Assembly (NCBI RefSeq): GCF_004011695.2
Contig: NC_082416.1
Coordinates: 372,001 to 436,000 of the forward strand
Source: Ascochyta rabiei
Lineage: Eukaryota > Ascomycota > Dothideomycetes > Pleosporales > Didymellaceae
Reading direction: 5' to 3'
Length of the DNA stretch: 64,000 nucleotides
The translations under genes and the position numbers were made by a program. Shown piece by piece: positions 22,839 to 34,448 of the stretch (its first letter is position 1; each line of letters begins with the position of its first letter). The notes beneath the pieces are model-generated. The model saw nothing but the letters and a program-made list of their open reading frames with translations, was not told the origin of the DNA and did not search any database.

Positions 22839-23726
22839 ATGTCCTCGCAACACGACGAAGCAGCCGCCGCCGGGTGTCCCGTCGACCACAAAGCCCGCGA
22901 AGCCTGGCTCCAGCAAGCCCGCGCCGCCGGCAACGTCCAACCCAACCCTCACACCCAACCCAACCCTCACACATCTGCGCCGCCGCCGCCGCCGCCGTCG
23001 CAAGCACAAGCACAAGCACAAGCACAAGCACAAGCACAAGCACAGCCACAATCACAAGCAGCCACATCAGCAGCCGCCTCGCCGGTGCAGCAATCCTGCG
23101 ACTCGTCGACGCTGGACCAATCCACCGCCTCGCCCGCACCCACGGCCGCCCACCTGCTCTCCCACCTGCGCCTTGGCACCGATCGCGAAATCAGCACCAT
23201 CCCGCGCGCCCAACCCACGGCGCCGACCGCGCGCCCAGCCAACAGCGAAGCAGACACGGGCGCGGACAAAGCCACGGGGAACTGGATCTACCCGAGCGAG
23301 CGCATGTTCTTCGACGCCATGCGCCGCAAGTCCTTCGACCCGCAAACCTCGGACATGAAGACCATAGTGCCGATCCACAACGCCGTCAACGAGCGCGCCT
23401 GGCACGAGATCAAAGCCTGGGAAGCAGGCCGCGGGAGCGACGCCTGCGGGGGTCCCAAGCTCGAGAGCTTCTCCGGCCTGAGCACCAGCCTGACGCCGCG
23501 CGCTCGGTGGAACGCGCTGCTGGGCTACCAGCCGCCGTTTGACCGCCATGATTGGGTGGTCGACCGCTGCGGGACCAAGGTCGACTATGTCATTGATTTC
23601 TACGCCGGCAAGACGAGCCCGGGACAGCAGGCCGGCCAGGGCCTGAATTTCTACCTCGATGTGAGGCCCAAGCTGAATAGCTGGGAGGCCGTCAAGACGC
23701 GTGTGTCGAGGTTCTGGGGCTTCTAA
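22839..23726 (+). CDS. Cytochrome c/c1 heme lyase (holocytochrome c synthase)
   Basis: A single-exon frame of 295 residues; the ATG lies in the context CCACCATGT. The enzyme sits on the outer face of the inner mitochondrial membrane and attaches heme covalently to apocytochrome. The N-terminus carries one heme-regulatory CPV motif (residues 13-15). A Pro- and Gln-Ala-rich tract follows, encoded by an AAGCAC hexamer array near 22999-23045. The conserved core begins at NWIYPSERMFFDAMRRKSFD and continues with VPIHNAVNERAWHEIKAWE, with LGYQPPFDRHDWVVDRCG and VDYVIDFYAGK near the end. Whether this is the Cyc3 (cytochrome c) or Cyt2 (cytochrome c1) orthologue cannot be settled by eye, so no symbol is given. 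Confidence 0.9.
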   Translation: MSSQHDEAAAAGCPVDHKAREAWLQQARAAGNVQPNPHTQPNPHTSAPPPPPPSQAQAQAQAQAQAQAQPQSQAATSAAASPVQQSCDSSTLDQSTASPAPTAAHLLSHLRLGTDREISTIPRAQPTAPTARPANSEADTGADKATGNWIYPSERMFFDAMRRKSFDPQTSDMKTIVPIHNAVNERAWHEIKAWEAGRGSDACGGPKLESFSGLSTSLTPRARWNALLGYQPPFDRHDWVVDRCGTKVDYVIDFYAGKTSPGQQAGQGLNFYLDVRPKLNSWEAVKTRVSRFWGF

Positions 23727-24125
23727 CTCATCGCCCTTTTACATCACGGGGCTTTTACATCACGGGGCTTATTGTAAAGATATGTATCATAGGTTGAAGT
23801 TGCGAATGGCATGCATGGCTGTTAGTACATCATGGCGTGGGCGTCATCTCGGAAGGGGATTAGATAGACTGCGCTGACGGACGAGTCTCGCAACTCTTTT
23901 GCTCAATGAGAGAGGGACATGTCTGCGCTTCGCAGTGGAATGGACATATCTGCATGCATGGATGGATGGATGGATGCATGGATGGATGGATATAGACGCC
24001 CTCCCCCTCTTCGCCACACATGGTATCTTTCCCTCTTCTTCCTCCCCCTTCTTCCCCGGGTCGCCAATAATTACTACAGAATCGAAAAGAAGAAAAAACA
24101 CCTAGCCACAGAGCGTCGACGTGGC
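23727..24125. other. Intergenic region between convergent heme lyase and DnaJ genes
   Basis: Holds both 3' UTRs. A 16-bp direct repeat (TTTTACATCACGGGGC) occurs twice at about 23738-23769. A GATG/CATG tetramer array lies at about 23950-23991. No coding frame. Confidence 0.6.
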
Positions 24126-25220
24126 TCAGTACCGCCGGCGCAGTCCGTGCTTGGCCAGCAGGTCGCAGTTGGGCATGGGCATGCTGCGGGCCTGTGCCAT
24201 GGCCTCTTCGTCGACGAAGAACCAGCCTTGCGCGTCCTGCATCTTCTTGCTCTGTGTGTACTGCTCGTTGCTGCACCGCACGTCGAGCGTGTGCACGTAC
24301 GAGGCCTCGACCTGCTTGTCCAGCGCCTTCCACCGCTTGTCTCGGGGGTTGCCGCCGTACTCGCTGCATACGGCGGGCGCGACGTAGTAGTTGACGCCGA
24401 AGGCGCCCTGCGACTTGTGCAGACACGTGTAGTCTCGCTGCGGGGTGAAGGCAAAGCTCGGGCCGGAGCTCGACGAGCCGCCGGAGAAGAGGCTCGACAG
24501 CAGCGGCAGCACGAACAGGAAGAGCAGCGGCAGCAGGTTGCCCAGCATGTTGCCCATCCCCGGCGTCGCTTCCTGGCCCGGCGGCTGCGCCGTCCCCGGT
24601 CTTCTCCTCGGCCGTCCGCCGCCAAACTGATGTACGCGCACGCCGGGTCCGCCGCCGAGGTTGAAGACGAAGCCTGGCCCTGTGTCGAAGCCGCCTATCT
24701 ACATTAGCCCGTCGCTCGCTCTCGCACGCCCAACACGAGTGTGGCACTTGGACCTACCGAACGGCGCGCCGAATCCCCCGCCAAAGAACTGCCGGAACAG
24801 TTCCTCGGGCGTCATCTCCTCCTGGAATCCGCCTCCCCGCTGCCCCGCGAATCCACTGAACGGCGACCCTCCGCCTCCGGCGCCCGCGGCTGCCGGGTTG
24901 AAGCGCGCGTCTGGGTCTCCGCCGAACTGGTCGAATTTGTTCTTCTTGTCCGGATCGCTGAGCACCTGGAAGGCCTTGGAGACGAGCTTGAACGCCTCGT
25001 CTGCGCCGGCGTATCCGTTTTTGTCCGGATGTGTGAGCAGCGACAGCTTTCTGTACGCCTTCTTGATTTCGCCGTCTGTGCACGTCTTCCTGACCTCTTC
25101 GAGGCCGAGGATCTCGTAGTACGCCGTGGGCGCGCATTTTCTTATGCGCAGCACCGCTGCTTTCTGCTCGACCGTGTACGCGCGACCCGCAGAGCCGTCG
25201 TGATGTGTGCGTTCGGACAT
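24126..25220 (-). CDS. ER-membrane J-domain protein with DUF1977-like tail (DNAJB12/14, Hlj1 relatives), 2 exons
   Basis: Exons are 25220-24758 and 24694-24126 with a 63-nt intron (GTAGGT...CTAAT...TAG), giving 343 residues. The J domain covers about residues 33-97 with the HPD motif at 64-66 (LLTHPDKNG). It is followed by a Gly/Phe-rich linker. One strong hydrophobic segment, LLPLLFLFVLPLLSSLF, should anchor the protein in the ER membrane with the J domain in the cytosol. The C-terminal part fits the DUF1977 region of DNAJB12/14-type proteins, which recruit Hsp70 for ER-associated degradation. The start follows directly on a pentanucleotide array that would form the mRNA leader. Confidence 0.88.
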
Positions 25221-25228
25221 GGCAGTGG

Positions 25229-25478
25229 TGTGTTGTGTTGTTTGTGTTGTGTTGTGTTGTGTTGTGTTGTCTTGTGTTGTGTTGTGTTGTGTTGTGTTGT
25301 GTTGTGTTGTCTTGTCTTGTCTTGTCTTGTCTTGTCTTGTGTTGTCTTGTTTGTGTTGTGTTGTCTCGTCTTGTGTTGTCTTGTCTTGTCTTGTCTTGTC
25401 TTGTCTTGTCTTATCTTGTCTTGTCTTGTCTTGTCTTGTCTTGTCTTATCTTGTCTTGTCTTATCTTGTCTTGTCTTG
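25229..25478 (-). repeat. Pentanucleotide array TTGTG/TTGTC (sense CACAA/GACAA), about 250 bp
   Basis: On the plus strand TTGTG and TTGTC units alternate in blocks for about 250 bp, with rare TTATC or TTTG interruptions. The array ends about 8 nt upstream of the DnaJ start codon, so on the sense strand it is a CAA-rich leader or core promoter. Confidence 0.95.
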
Positions 25479-25853
25479 CGGAGGGGTCTGTGGGCTGGGG
25501 GTTGGCCGCGGAGGTGGCCGCGAGGTCAAACGGTGAGGGTGTGCCAGGCGGTGTTGTGCGCGGTCAAATGCAGCAGCGGTGGGGGGAAATGCGCGGGTGG
25601 CGAGCGTGGCAGAGACAAGGCGATCTGTTGTTGTGAGATGCCAGAAGGATGCGGCTCGGCAGCGTTGAATCTCGGTCGAGGCCACACTTTCCAGCTTTCG
25701 CTTTCCAGACACCAGTGACCAGTCGCTAGCAAGCCCGCATGGGCACGGACTTCACGTCATTGAACTGCGACTTGCACATCGCAGCCTCTCCATCTGGAGA
25801 CGTCGATTCCCTCGCTGCATTTCCCCAATTGCCATTCCTCCCCGTCCTGCACA

Positions 25854-26404
25854 ATGTCCGAAGAAACAAAGCAATCCACTCTCCAAGCGCTGCGCAACTG
25901 GGGCGGTACGTCTCCCCCGTACAACAGCATCTCACGTGCCACCCACCTCACACCCCATCTGCATGCAACTTGAAAGTCGCAACCACTGACCCCCCTCCCC
26001 TGCAGAAAATTCCGTACCGCCCACTCTGCTCGCAACACTCATCACAGCTCAACATGCCCGGCCCTTCCAGCCCCTCCCCATGCTCTTCACCCCGGTCCTG
26101 CTCTTCTCCTCCTACCTGAACCTCAGCAACTACAAGACCGACGCCGCGGGCATCACTGCTGCGTGGAGTGGGCTGTACGGCCTGCTAGCCCTGCGGAGAA
26201 GCCAGGTGAGTCTCCAATCAACCCGAAATCCGGCCTACGATGGAGTCGTCATGAACTGATAATGTACGGCAGCGACTGAAGAATAAGTTCACCGTGAGAG
26301 GCGTGGTAAGAGGTGGCTCGCTGGCGCTCTGTGCTGTTAACGTCGTGGGCTGCGGACTGGCGTACACTTTCGGCAAGCGCGAGAAGGAGGAGAAGTCGGC
26401 GTGA
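25854..26404 (+). CDS. AIM19: Aim19-like mitochondrial membrane protein, 3 exons
   Basis: Exons are 25854-25905, 26006-26205 and 26273-26404 (127 residues); introns of 100 and 67 nt start GTACGT and GTGAGT and end in CAG. The order of segments matches the fungal Aim19 family (altered inheritance of mitochondria 19, PF10315), a small multi-pass mitochondrial protein of unknown activity: LLATLITAQHARPFQPLPML, then FTPVLLFSSYLNLSNYKTDA, then AGITAAWSGLYGLLALRRSQ and SLALCAVNVVGCGLAYTFGK. About three or four hydrophobic segments are seen. The gene faces the DnaJ gene across a 630-bp divergent region. Confidence 0.85.
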
Positions 26405-26784
26405 GCTGGTCCGCCACCATCATTGTAACATTACATGTTGTGGGATACTATTGGGGTGGGCAAGCGCTCATGCAAGATCGTTCCGTCTAGACGCTATACA
26501 GGGAACTATCGACCTCGTGTCTTGATCTTGTCAGGGGTGCATGTCTAACCGCAGATGCCGTTGATCATAGTCTATCGCCTTCAAACGGCCCGTAGGAAAG
26601 CCCAGATGCAGTGTATGGCGATGCATCTGAGATGCACCTAACGATCAAGCCCACCAAATGATTGCAGACCAGCCATGCTGAAACCAGCGGAGGCCTTCAA
26701 GATTCCGAAGCAGACGCACGGCTGCATGATAAACACCAAAACACCCTCAATGCACAATCGTAAACCCCTGTTGAGCACGCCCGA
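26405..26784. other. Intergenic region between convergent AIM19 and UFD2
   Basis: 380 bp that must hold two 3' UTRs. No frame, array or RNA-like structure was noticed. Confidence 0.6.
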
Positions 26785-29700
26785 CTACGACGTCTCCATG
26801 GGCTCGGCTGCGGCCGCTGCGGCCGACGCGGCGGTACGCTCAGCTCTCTTCTTCGCCAGTAGCTCTGCCTTCCAGGTCAAGATCTCTTTCCTGAGAGCAT
26901 CGTTGGGAATAACGTCCTCAATCTTCAGCGGACTACGATTGAAAGGGTCGTGCGGATCACTCAGCAGATGGCTCTGGATCGTACTCCGGTCGACCGTGTT
27001 CTTGCTGGTGGGCAGGATGACAGGGTCTTCCATCAGCGTTGCAAGGATAGGATCTGTGTACTCGTCAGGATACTCTCCCAGGTCGGCCTCGTCCATGTCG
27101 GCAGCTTCCTTTGAAGCGCTGATTTCACGCGCCATGGCCTCCCACTGTTGAAGCTGCTGGTCATCTTTCAGGTAGAACCTGGACATGATCTTGTGCGCTT
27201 CTATCCAGTACTCCGGCCGGTAGGAGCGTCCATCTGTGGCAACAGCATCGATAAATGACTGCCTATTCCGTAGGTTGAGGTAGACGTCTGTCAGCTCAGC
27301 CAGCATTTGGCGAGGATTCCATCCGTATTCTTCGGGATTTTCAACCTTCAGGCTCGATTTCTTAGGCCCAACCAAGGCTTCTAGATTGTAGTCAAGCATA
27401 TGCGCAAGTCGAACAACAACCTCTTTCTTGGTAAACGAGTCGGCGAGCGCTTCGGTAAACAGCTTCAACATAGCAACCGTCTCGTTGGTCAGCTGCATGT
27501 AGCTCTTGGCCTTGCTCTGCGCAGCAGTAAGCTTCTCCTCCTTCTCCTGACGCACAGCCTGGTCCATGTTCGGGTCGCTCTTGAGTTCCTTTGAGGTATC
27601 GTGGATCTGTGTGAAGGCAGTAAACGACTCGTCAAGAACGAAAGTGACATCGTTCAGTAGCAAGTTGACAAACTGCACGAAGAACTCAAGGTTGACACTG
27701 CTCGCGTTAGTATGAATACGCACCTTGGTTGGACAGCATTGAATATACGTACCGTGCTTCTGTGGCAAGGTTGTCACGGTAGACTGGGTTTGGCCAGATG
27801 CACTTGATTACCTGGAAGATCTCATATCTTATGTTGAACTTGTCATAGAACTGCGTGTGTGCCCCTGTGCTTTCGCACTCGTTGTAGAACTGCATCAGCG
27901 CATGCAGCAAGTGCTTCATGGCAAACTTGTTTCCGAATAACGTGTCACCAAGTACGCCCTTTGAGCGGCCTTGGATCTCCCAAACTCCGTGGCAGAGGAT
28001 GGTTACGAGACCAGACTTCAAGTATGGGTTCTTGATGTACTCTGAGCTTCGGAGGAAGACAATGCAGATCTTTACAAGCTCTTCGCACTGAGTCGAAGTG
28101 ATGATATGCGGCATCATGCGGGTGATGAACTTGAAGTTGCCGACGATGTCTTCAACAAAGTATTCAGGGAGACAGCGGAACGCCAGAGACTGTTCGTTAG
28201 GAAGAGGCAGCTGCAATTCCTGCCTGGGGAAATCGGTCCCAGAAACGATGCGTAGCAACCAGACGATAACATATCGCATGAGTTGCATGGACCGGGACTG
28301 CATGACTTCGTCTCCAAGTACGCCTATAATGGCGTAGCTAGTGCATGTACCTCGTTCTATTTGATCTTTGATCTTCTTGACGTGGTTATCGAAAAGCTTC
28401 AGCTGAATCGGGTTCGACGCATACTTGTGCCGTTCCGTCTCGAACTTCTCGAGTTCCTTCTTAAGCCACTTGACGTCCTTTTGTAACGACGAAAGCTTCG
28501 CGTTGGCAGCCTCGGTACCGTAGTGATGGGCGGCCACAGTCAGGAAGAAAACCTCAGAGATGAAGTTGCTGGTCCCGTCCAGCTTATTACTGTAGAACTC
28601 GTCGGACGTCTTCTCGTCGGCGTTGATCTTGGTCTCGTCTTTGATGTCAATACGCGGCGCTCGTCGTAAATACCCGATGTCGATTTTGTCAATCTTGGCA
28701 AAGGTTGCGTCCATGAAGGGCTCACAAAGTCGGTCCAGGACAACGGTAACGTTGACCATGAAGCCATCTGTCGATACAGTCTTAGCGTCGACTTGCAAAG
28801 CTCGTCGCTTGTGGTTCTTGTTCACAGTAAGGGCGAACCAGTTGAGCATAGACTCTCGCGAGTCTTTGTTCTTGATGAACGTGTTTGCGATGTCGAATAG
28901 TTCGTCCTGGTGGGTTTGTAGTGTCATACGGAGAGCCCGTTGGGCGTTAGCAATGAGACCCTTGTCTCCGCCTGCTGCACCAGAGAAATAGTTCACCGCG
29001 ACCTCGCCCTGCATGGGGGACAGTCGAAAGAAAGGCCCAAGGAGAGTTTTTGTCTCAATGGACTGTGCCTCAATATCAGCAGGTAAGAACGTGTCTGATC
29101 GCACCAGAGCAGTGACGAGTGGCGGGAAGCGGATGAGGCTACGAAGTGCCAGCATGTAAGGCTTGTAGTCGCTGTTCATGGATGTTCTCGCCAATCGCCG
29201 GCTCAAGTCTTCCACAGCAGCCACCAGCGCCTCTTTAGCAGTGTCGTCGTCCTCAGCACGGGTGCAGGCTTCTTGGAGGAAGTCGAAGCAGATGCCGCGA
29301 TCGTCTTCAGGTCCGAGCAGCAGGCGGTCGGTCAGCGCGTTCTCCAAGGGCGCTTCTTCACCAAACATGTCAGGCATGGTGGCGGCGAAGATGGCGTAGT
29401 TGAAGCATATCCGCCGAAGCTCTCGCACAATCTCGTAATTTGGATCGTTCTTGTTGGCAATGCTCTTGGTCTGCTTTGCCACTCGCTTCCAGCACCCAAG
29501 GAGATATTCCAGCGCATTTCCGTGCATATGGCTCGATGCAGCTTCCAACACAACCGAGTCCAGCATATCGGTAGTGAACCGGAGCGGCCGGCCTTCGTCT
29601 TCAAGATCTTGCTTTGAACTCAATGCAAAGTAGACCTTGTGGCCGTGTGGATCTTGTGTCCGCCCTTCTTCTAGGGTTATCCTGAAGATGCCACTGATTG

Positions 29701-30115
29701 TGCGGTCTGTCCACGCTTCGATGCTGACATCTTGTGTCTTCGGCGCAGGTGGCGGCGGGGCGGGAGTGCTCGCGCTGACAGCTGGCTTGATGTTGATGCG
29801 CGACGCTGGCTCCTGCTCTATCTTGCCATCTGACTGCGAGCCCAAATCAGACGTCCGTGGAGGCTGGGTGGTTGCAGGCTTCGGTGACGAGGTGCCAGAC
29901 GCTGGAGCTGAGCCTGAGGCTTCAGGTGCTGTGCAGGATGGTCGTGAGGTGGGTGGGCCTCCAAGTTTGGCCAGGCGCTTGGCTCGAATCTGCGCGATAT
30001 GGTCGTCAGCTTTTCTCTTTGGACGAGAGCTGTCTTGGAGCTGTACCTTGTCGGCGTCAGACATGGCGGTGTCTTGCTCCTGCGGCGAAGGGTCTGTCAT
30101 TTCGTGATCGGCCAT
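26785..30115 (-). CDS. UFD2: Ubiquitin conjugation factor E4 (Ufd2), U-box ubiquitin chain elongation factor, 2 exons
   Basis: Exons are 30115-27753 and 27697-26785 with a 55-nt intron (GTACGT...ACTAAC...CAG), giving 1091 residues. Ufd2 extends short ubiquitin chains with Cdc48, in the ubiquitin-fusion and ER-associated degradation pathways. The N-terminus has a short basic patch (SRPKRKADDHIAQIRAKRLA) and a Pro/Ser-rich spacer. The long alpha-helical core includes EYLLGCWKRVAKQTKSI, GPFFRLSPMQGEVAVNYF and LNWFALTVNKNHKRR. The C-terminal U-box starts near DEYTDPILATLMEDPVILP and includes DPHDPFNRSPL. The tail ends in an Ala-rich run. The first real ATG is at 30115; in-frame codons before it lack an ATG. 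Confidence 0.94.
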
Positions 30116-30499
30116 GTTGGGTATGCGAGACAAGAAGCGGAGTGGCGCAGGAGATTAATATGCAGTAAGAAAGAAAGTCGTCGTGCGCCCCAGACAGTAG
30201 TGAAGGTCGACTATGATGTCGAGCGAGCGACCCGGGGATAAGTTGCCCCACCCACTTAGCGTAGCTGCACTCCAGGCGCGCTTTCACCATTTCACGCGTC
30301 AAGATAGAAGGTCGTAGAAGCAAAGAGGGCAACAGCCAGCACGTGCATCCCCAACTCCGCAAAGCGCAATGTGTATCAAGTACAGATCTAGGTGAATGTT
30401 CGATGTCCCGGTTCTGCGTCTCATTCGTGGCTTCTCGCGAACTTCCTGTGGAGGCATCCGAGTCACCCAAAGAAAGCGGCAGAAGCGCGTGCATCTACC

Positions 30500-30566
30500 T
30501 TTGTTCTGTGGCTGACTGTTCTCACGTGGTCCACTTTTGTTCTGTGGCTGGAACTTCTCACGTGAG
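30500..30566 (+). promoter_or_regulatory. Duplicated module with two CACGTG E-boxes
   Basis: TTTGTTCTGTGGCTG followed by a TTCTCACGTG segment occurs twice. CACGTG lies at 30523-30528 and 30559-30564, 36 bp apart. CACGTG is the classic palindromic site for bHLH factors (Pho4, Cbf1 and relatives). The module lies about 400 bp upstream of UFD2 and 1.2 kb upstream of RHO1. Confidence 0.5.
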
Positions 30567-31163
30567 GGCTTGTCTGGACTGTAATCACTCAAAACAAACC
30601 AAGATGCTCGCAATACCTATGCAGAGACATGCAGGGCTGTCATTCGACACTGCAATGCCAAGAGAGGTGATGCAGCTGCAGGTGGACCGCGACAGACCCT
30701 GAACGCCAGTCGTGGTTGCGGAGAACAAAGAGGCAACTCAAAACACAACAAGAGTGGCCGGGCGAATCGATTGCTGTTTGTGACGCATTTCACCGGCGGC
30801 CCCGCAGTTCCAGGCTCCGCCAGGACAGGAGGACAGGCATCCGAGAGCGTGATTGCAGGGCAGGCTAATAAGACTGTTGTCCGGCCTACGATAGTAGATA
30901 AGCGGTGACCACACTGGGAGCATCGGTGCAGGACGGGCGGACTTGTTCTTGCTGTTCTGCGGGACAAGACGTGGGGAAACGACAGGCAAGCGGCCGCATA
31001 TCAAACCGAGTGTTGTTTCTGAAACAACTATAAAGCTCTTGTTGGATGACGAATGACGCGCATCCCAGGCTGCGCTCACTGCCAGTGATTGTTGAGCCGT
31101 CGGCAGGTGCCGTGGCCGTCAGAGCGAAGAGGCTGCTGCACTCACTGCTGGCGTGCGGGTTCT

Positions 31164-31182
31164 TGTGTGTGTGTGGGTGTGG

Positions 31183-31225
<43 letters not shown>
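31164..31225 (+). repeat. GT microsatellite followed by GA microsatellite
   Basis: A TG/GTGG run of about 35 bp passes into about 13 GA units. It lies about 515 bp upstream of the RHO1 start. Confidence 0.92.
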
Positions 31226-31739
31226 TGCGTGTGTGATTCACAGAGGGATGGTTGCAAGACATTTAGTGTCGTACTGGAGGAATAAGTGCAGATCACGAGT
31301 GGTAGCGGTCTGGCGCGTGGCTGCATCAGCGTCCACTCTATCGTCGTCGTCCTGCTAGACCGACTTGTTGCCGTGGAACGTCTTGCCTCCTCATATCAAC
31401 ACCACTTCACCACTTCACTACTTCACCACTTCACCACCCTCTGCCCACGCACACCGCCCACCACACACCACACGTTGCCCCTTATCAGCTTGCGTCATAA
31501 GCTGTCTTCTTGACTGCACGGTACGCATGCATCAGCCACAGCCTCCCCGGGCGACGTTTGGCCCAGCTCAGCCGCAGCACGGCCCAGCCGCCCAGCCTAG
31601 CAGCGTGGAGCGTGCCCTTCATCTTCACAACCCTCTACATCAACCACCCTTTCTCCATCTCACCTGCTAACTCCCTGCCCGCCCAGCACCACCGCAAACA
31701 CTGCCCGTTATCCCCACCCTCCCCCCGACACACACCAAA

Positions 31740-32638
31740 ATGGCCGAGATCCGTCGCAAGCTCGTGATTGTCGGTGACGGCGCCTGCGGAAAGACCTGTC
31801 TGCTCATGTAAGTCGACGCCCAGACGCCTATCGCGCACGCTGCCCCCTTTGTCCGCCCTCGCAACGACTGACAACGTGCTCGCAGTGTCTTCTCCAAGGG
31901 CACCTTCCCTGAGGTCAGTCTACACCGCGCTCCCGCGCCCCGTCCCTGAGCTGCGTCAGCCTGGCCCGCCTGCGCCTCCATGGCCGTGCCTGGCCGCAAA
32001 CACAGCGGCCGCTCCACAATGCACACACACTGACATCATCCCCGCGCAGGTCTACGTCCCCACTGTCTTCGAAAACTACGTCGCCGACGTCGAGGTCGAT
32101 GGCAAGCACGTCGAGCTCGCCCTCTGGGATACCGCCGGCCAGGAAGATTACGACCGTCTCCGCCCTCTTTCATACCCAGACTCCCACGTCATCCTGATCT
32201 GCTTTGCCATCGACTCGCCCGATTCGCTCGACAACGTACAGGAGAAGGTACCGTCCATGCCGCTCTCATGTGCACACGCCGTCTGCTAACCACTCCGTAG
32301 TGGATCTCCGAGGTTCTGCACTTCTGCCAGGGCTTGCCCATCATCCTTGTCGGCTGCAAGAAGGATCTGCGCTTCGACCAGAAGACTATTGAAGAGCTGC
32401 ACAAGACCTCCCAGAAGCCTGTAACTCCCGAGCAGGTCAGTCAACCCACTTGGCCCGCAACGTGACAACAGCTAACCATGACCAGGCTGAGGACGTCCGC
32501 AAGAAGATCGGCGCCCAGAAGTACCTTGAGTGCTCGGCAAAGACCAACGAGGGTGTCCGGGAGGTATTCGAGCACGCCACACGAGCTGCCCTGCTCACCC
32601 GGAAAGAGAAGAAGAAGTCCAAGTGCACAGTCTTGTAG
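31740..32638 (+). CDS. RHO1: Rho1 small GTPase, 5 exons
   Basis: Exons are 31740-31807, 31886-31913, 32050-32247, 32301-32435 and 32486-32638; all four introns are GT-AG, and the product is 193 residues, the normal Rho1/RhoA length. Visible motifs: P-loop GDGACGKT (12-19), effector segment VPTVFENY, switch [25 protein letters not shown] for guanine recognition, a Rho-type insert after it, [10 protein letters not shown], a polybasic tail (RKEKKKSK) and the CAAX box CTVL, which predicts geranylgeranylation. Rho1 acts at the plasma membrane, activates glucan synthase and protein kinase C, and organises actin. The 5-exon structure with a 28-nt second exon is notable. Confidence 0.97.
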
Positions 32639-32971
32639 ATGGAGTCAAGAAGGTGTGAATGGACCGGAGCCGCCACAGCCGCACCATGTTGATCCTGGAC
32701 AAGAACAACACTGTGGCGGCCTTGATGTGTTAATCGTGGGCGAACCACATGTGAATGAAGGGTGAGGTGGAAGACGAATCAACCTGTCCTGGCCAGTGAG
32801 AGCCATTTCTTCCACGGCACCTGTTCGAGGCGTTAGTGCGCAGGATCTTTCTTGTTTGGAAGTAGTACATCATCTTGGGGCAGTCTATGATGGGGTTATT
32901 TGCTCGGAGCGTGTGGGTCGAGATTGAGCTGCTATCGATTTCCAGCAATGGTAGGATCTTTCTAATAACGT

Positions 32972-33008
32972 GCTTTGCTTTGCTTTGCTTTGCTCTGCTT
33001 TGCGTTGC
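32972..33008 (+). repeat. TTTGC pentanucleotide array
   Basis: About seven GCTTT units, one with T to C change (GCTCT), lie 330 bp downstream of the RHO1 stop. Confidence 0.9.
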
Positions 33009-33198
33009 CTACCATGCCGTGCCGCTGCTCGCACGTCACGTTGCTGGACATTCTTACTGCATGCAAGTCTACACCACTCTCTCATACTTGCTATTGCTAT
33101 TGCTATGCTATCGGTTCGGTTCAGTCAGGTCAATCGGAGTCGTCCTTTCGTTTTCCTTATCGGATCGATATCAATTTGCTTGCTGCTCGTTTCTTCGC

Positions 33199-33240
33199 AT
33201 ATCATGCCATACCATGCCATACCATACCATACCACACCAT
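33199..33240 (+). repeat. CCATA/CCATG pentanucleotide array
   Basis: About eight CATAC/CATGC units in tandem. Confidence 0.88.
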
Positions 33241-34239
33241 GCTCTTCACGTCTAAGCCATGCCCATGCCAACGCCAACGCAACATGCGCCGCCCAAGGTA
33301 ACAGAATGTGCCGTTATGAGGACAGCGTCGCTTTGGGTCAGATGGGCCTTTGGCTGTTGGTGTAGCTGTATTGTTTTTCCTGGGAGTTGGCGCTGACGAT
33401 GGCGATGGTAGTGGCAACAGACGGCAACAGCGGCAGCCGGTAGATACGCAGGGTTATCACTGAGCTTGCGTTGGCAGCGTCTGTCTGTCTGTCTGTCTGT
33501 TTTGCGTTTTACCCTGCCTGCCCGTTCGATCATGGCTTGCTCGGTTGTGAGTGTCTGGCCGTGGTGTGGGTATTGAGAGGACGGTAGCTGAGGTGTGTGC
33601 TTTTCCTTCCTTCCTTCCTCTCCCTCCATCCTTCCTTCCTTCCTCTCCCTCCATCCCATCTCTGTCTGCTGCATATGCACCCACCTCGACTCTCCACGCG
33701 TCACGTGGATCTGAACAGCAGTGCAAACCATCGGTATCGTCGCACAGCGCGTGGTGTCGTTCCTGTCATGTCACCTCACATTACGTTGAACGGCCCCATA
33801 TCATCGCGTGCGATGCCTCGTTATGATCTCCTTGTATTGAACTAGAGTACGGTGTCTTTTAGTTTACTCTATTCTACCGTATTTACACCACACCACACTA
33901 CACTACACCACATCACACCCCCACCTATACCCAACAACCGCATATCTCCAGTACCCCCGACACGACCCAAAACCCCCGAGCTCGGCAGTGAGCTGCAGCA
34001 AGCACAGCAGGTGACGATAAGGCCTAGCACGCCAAGAGAAAAGCATGCTATAGGTGTATTTTCTCGCAGACCAATATAGGGTGCTGTGCGATTAGCTTTG
34101 TAGATGGTGCTCTGTTGCTTGGTAGGGTGTTTTGTTGTTGTGTACTGTGCTGTGCTGTACTATACTACACTATATAAACACCTTACTATACGTAATAGTC
34201 CTAGGTGGATGTAGTAATGGAAAGAGGGAAATGATACAA

Positions 34240-34432
34240 GTAGTAGGTGCCGCAAGGGCAGAAGAGTAGAAGTAGTAATAAGTGTGGTTGTGTAGTCAAC
34301 GAGCTGGTTGTTGTGTGTAGGTAGGTTAGGATGCAAGTAGTAGGTACTATAGGAGTAGAAGAGTAGTAGTAGAAGAGTAGTAGTAATAAGTGTGGTTGTG
34401 TAGTTGAAGAGCTGGTTGTTGTGTATAGGTTC
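34240..34432 (+). repeat. Imperfect tandem duplication, unit about 100 bp
   Basis: The segment with AAGTAGTAGGT, then AGTAGAAG, AGTAGTAATAAGTGTGGTTG, and GAGCTGGTTGTTGTGT occurs at about 34240-34320 and again at 34337-34432. The second copy is longer by an extra AGTAGTAGTAGA block. Confidence 0.8.
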
Positions 34433-34448
34433 ATGTTGTTCATTATTT

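Larger units (their letters stand above)
30116..31739. promoter_or_regulatory. Divergent upstream region of UFD2 (minus) and RHO1 (plus), 1.6 kb
   Basis: No coding frame is convincing. The region contains a duplicated module with two CACGTG E-boxes (30500-30566), a GT/GA microsatellite (31164-31225) and a CACTTCAC-type repeat at about 31400-31435. The last 60 bases before RHO1 are C/A-rich and G-poor. Confidence 0.5.

Noticed and set aside
24741..25718. Plus-strand frame with Leu-Ser-Cys-Val repeats, which resembled a membrane protein
   Set aside because: It translates the TTGTC pentanucleotide array and the antisense of the DnaJ gene.
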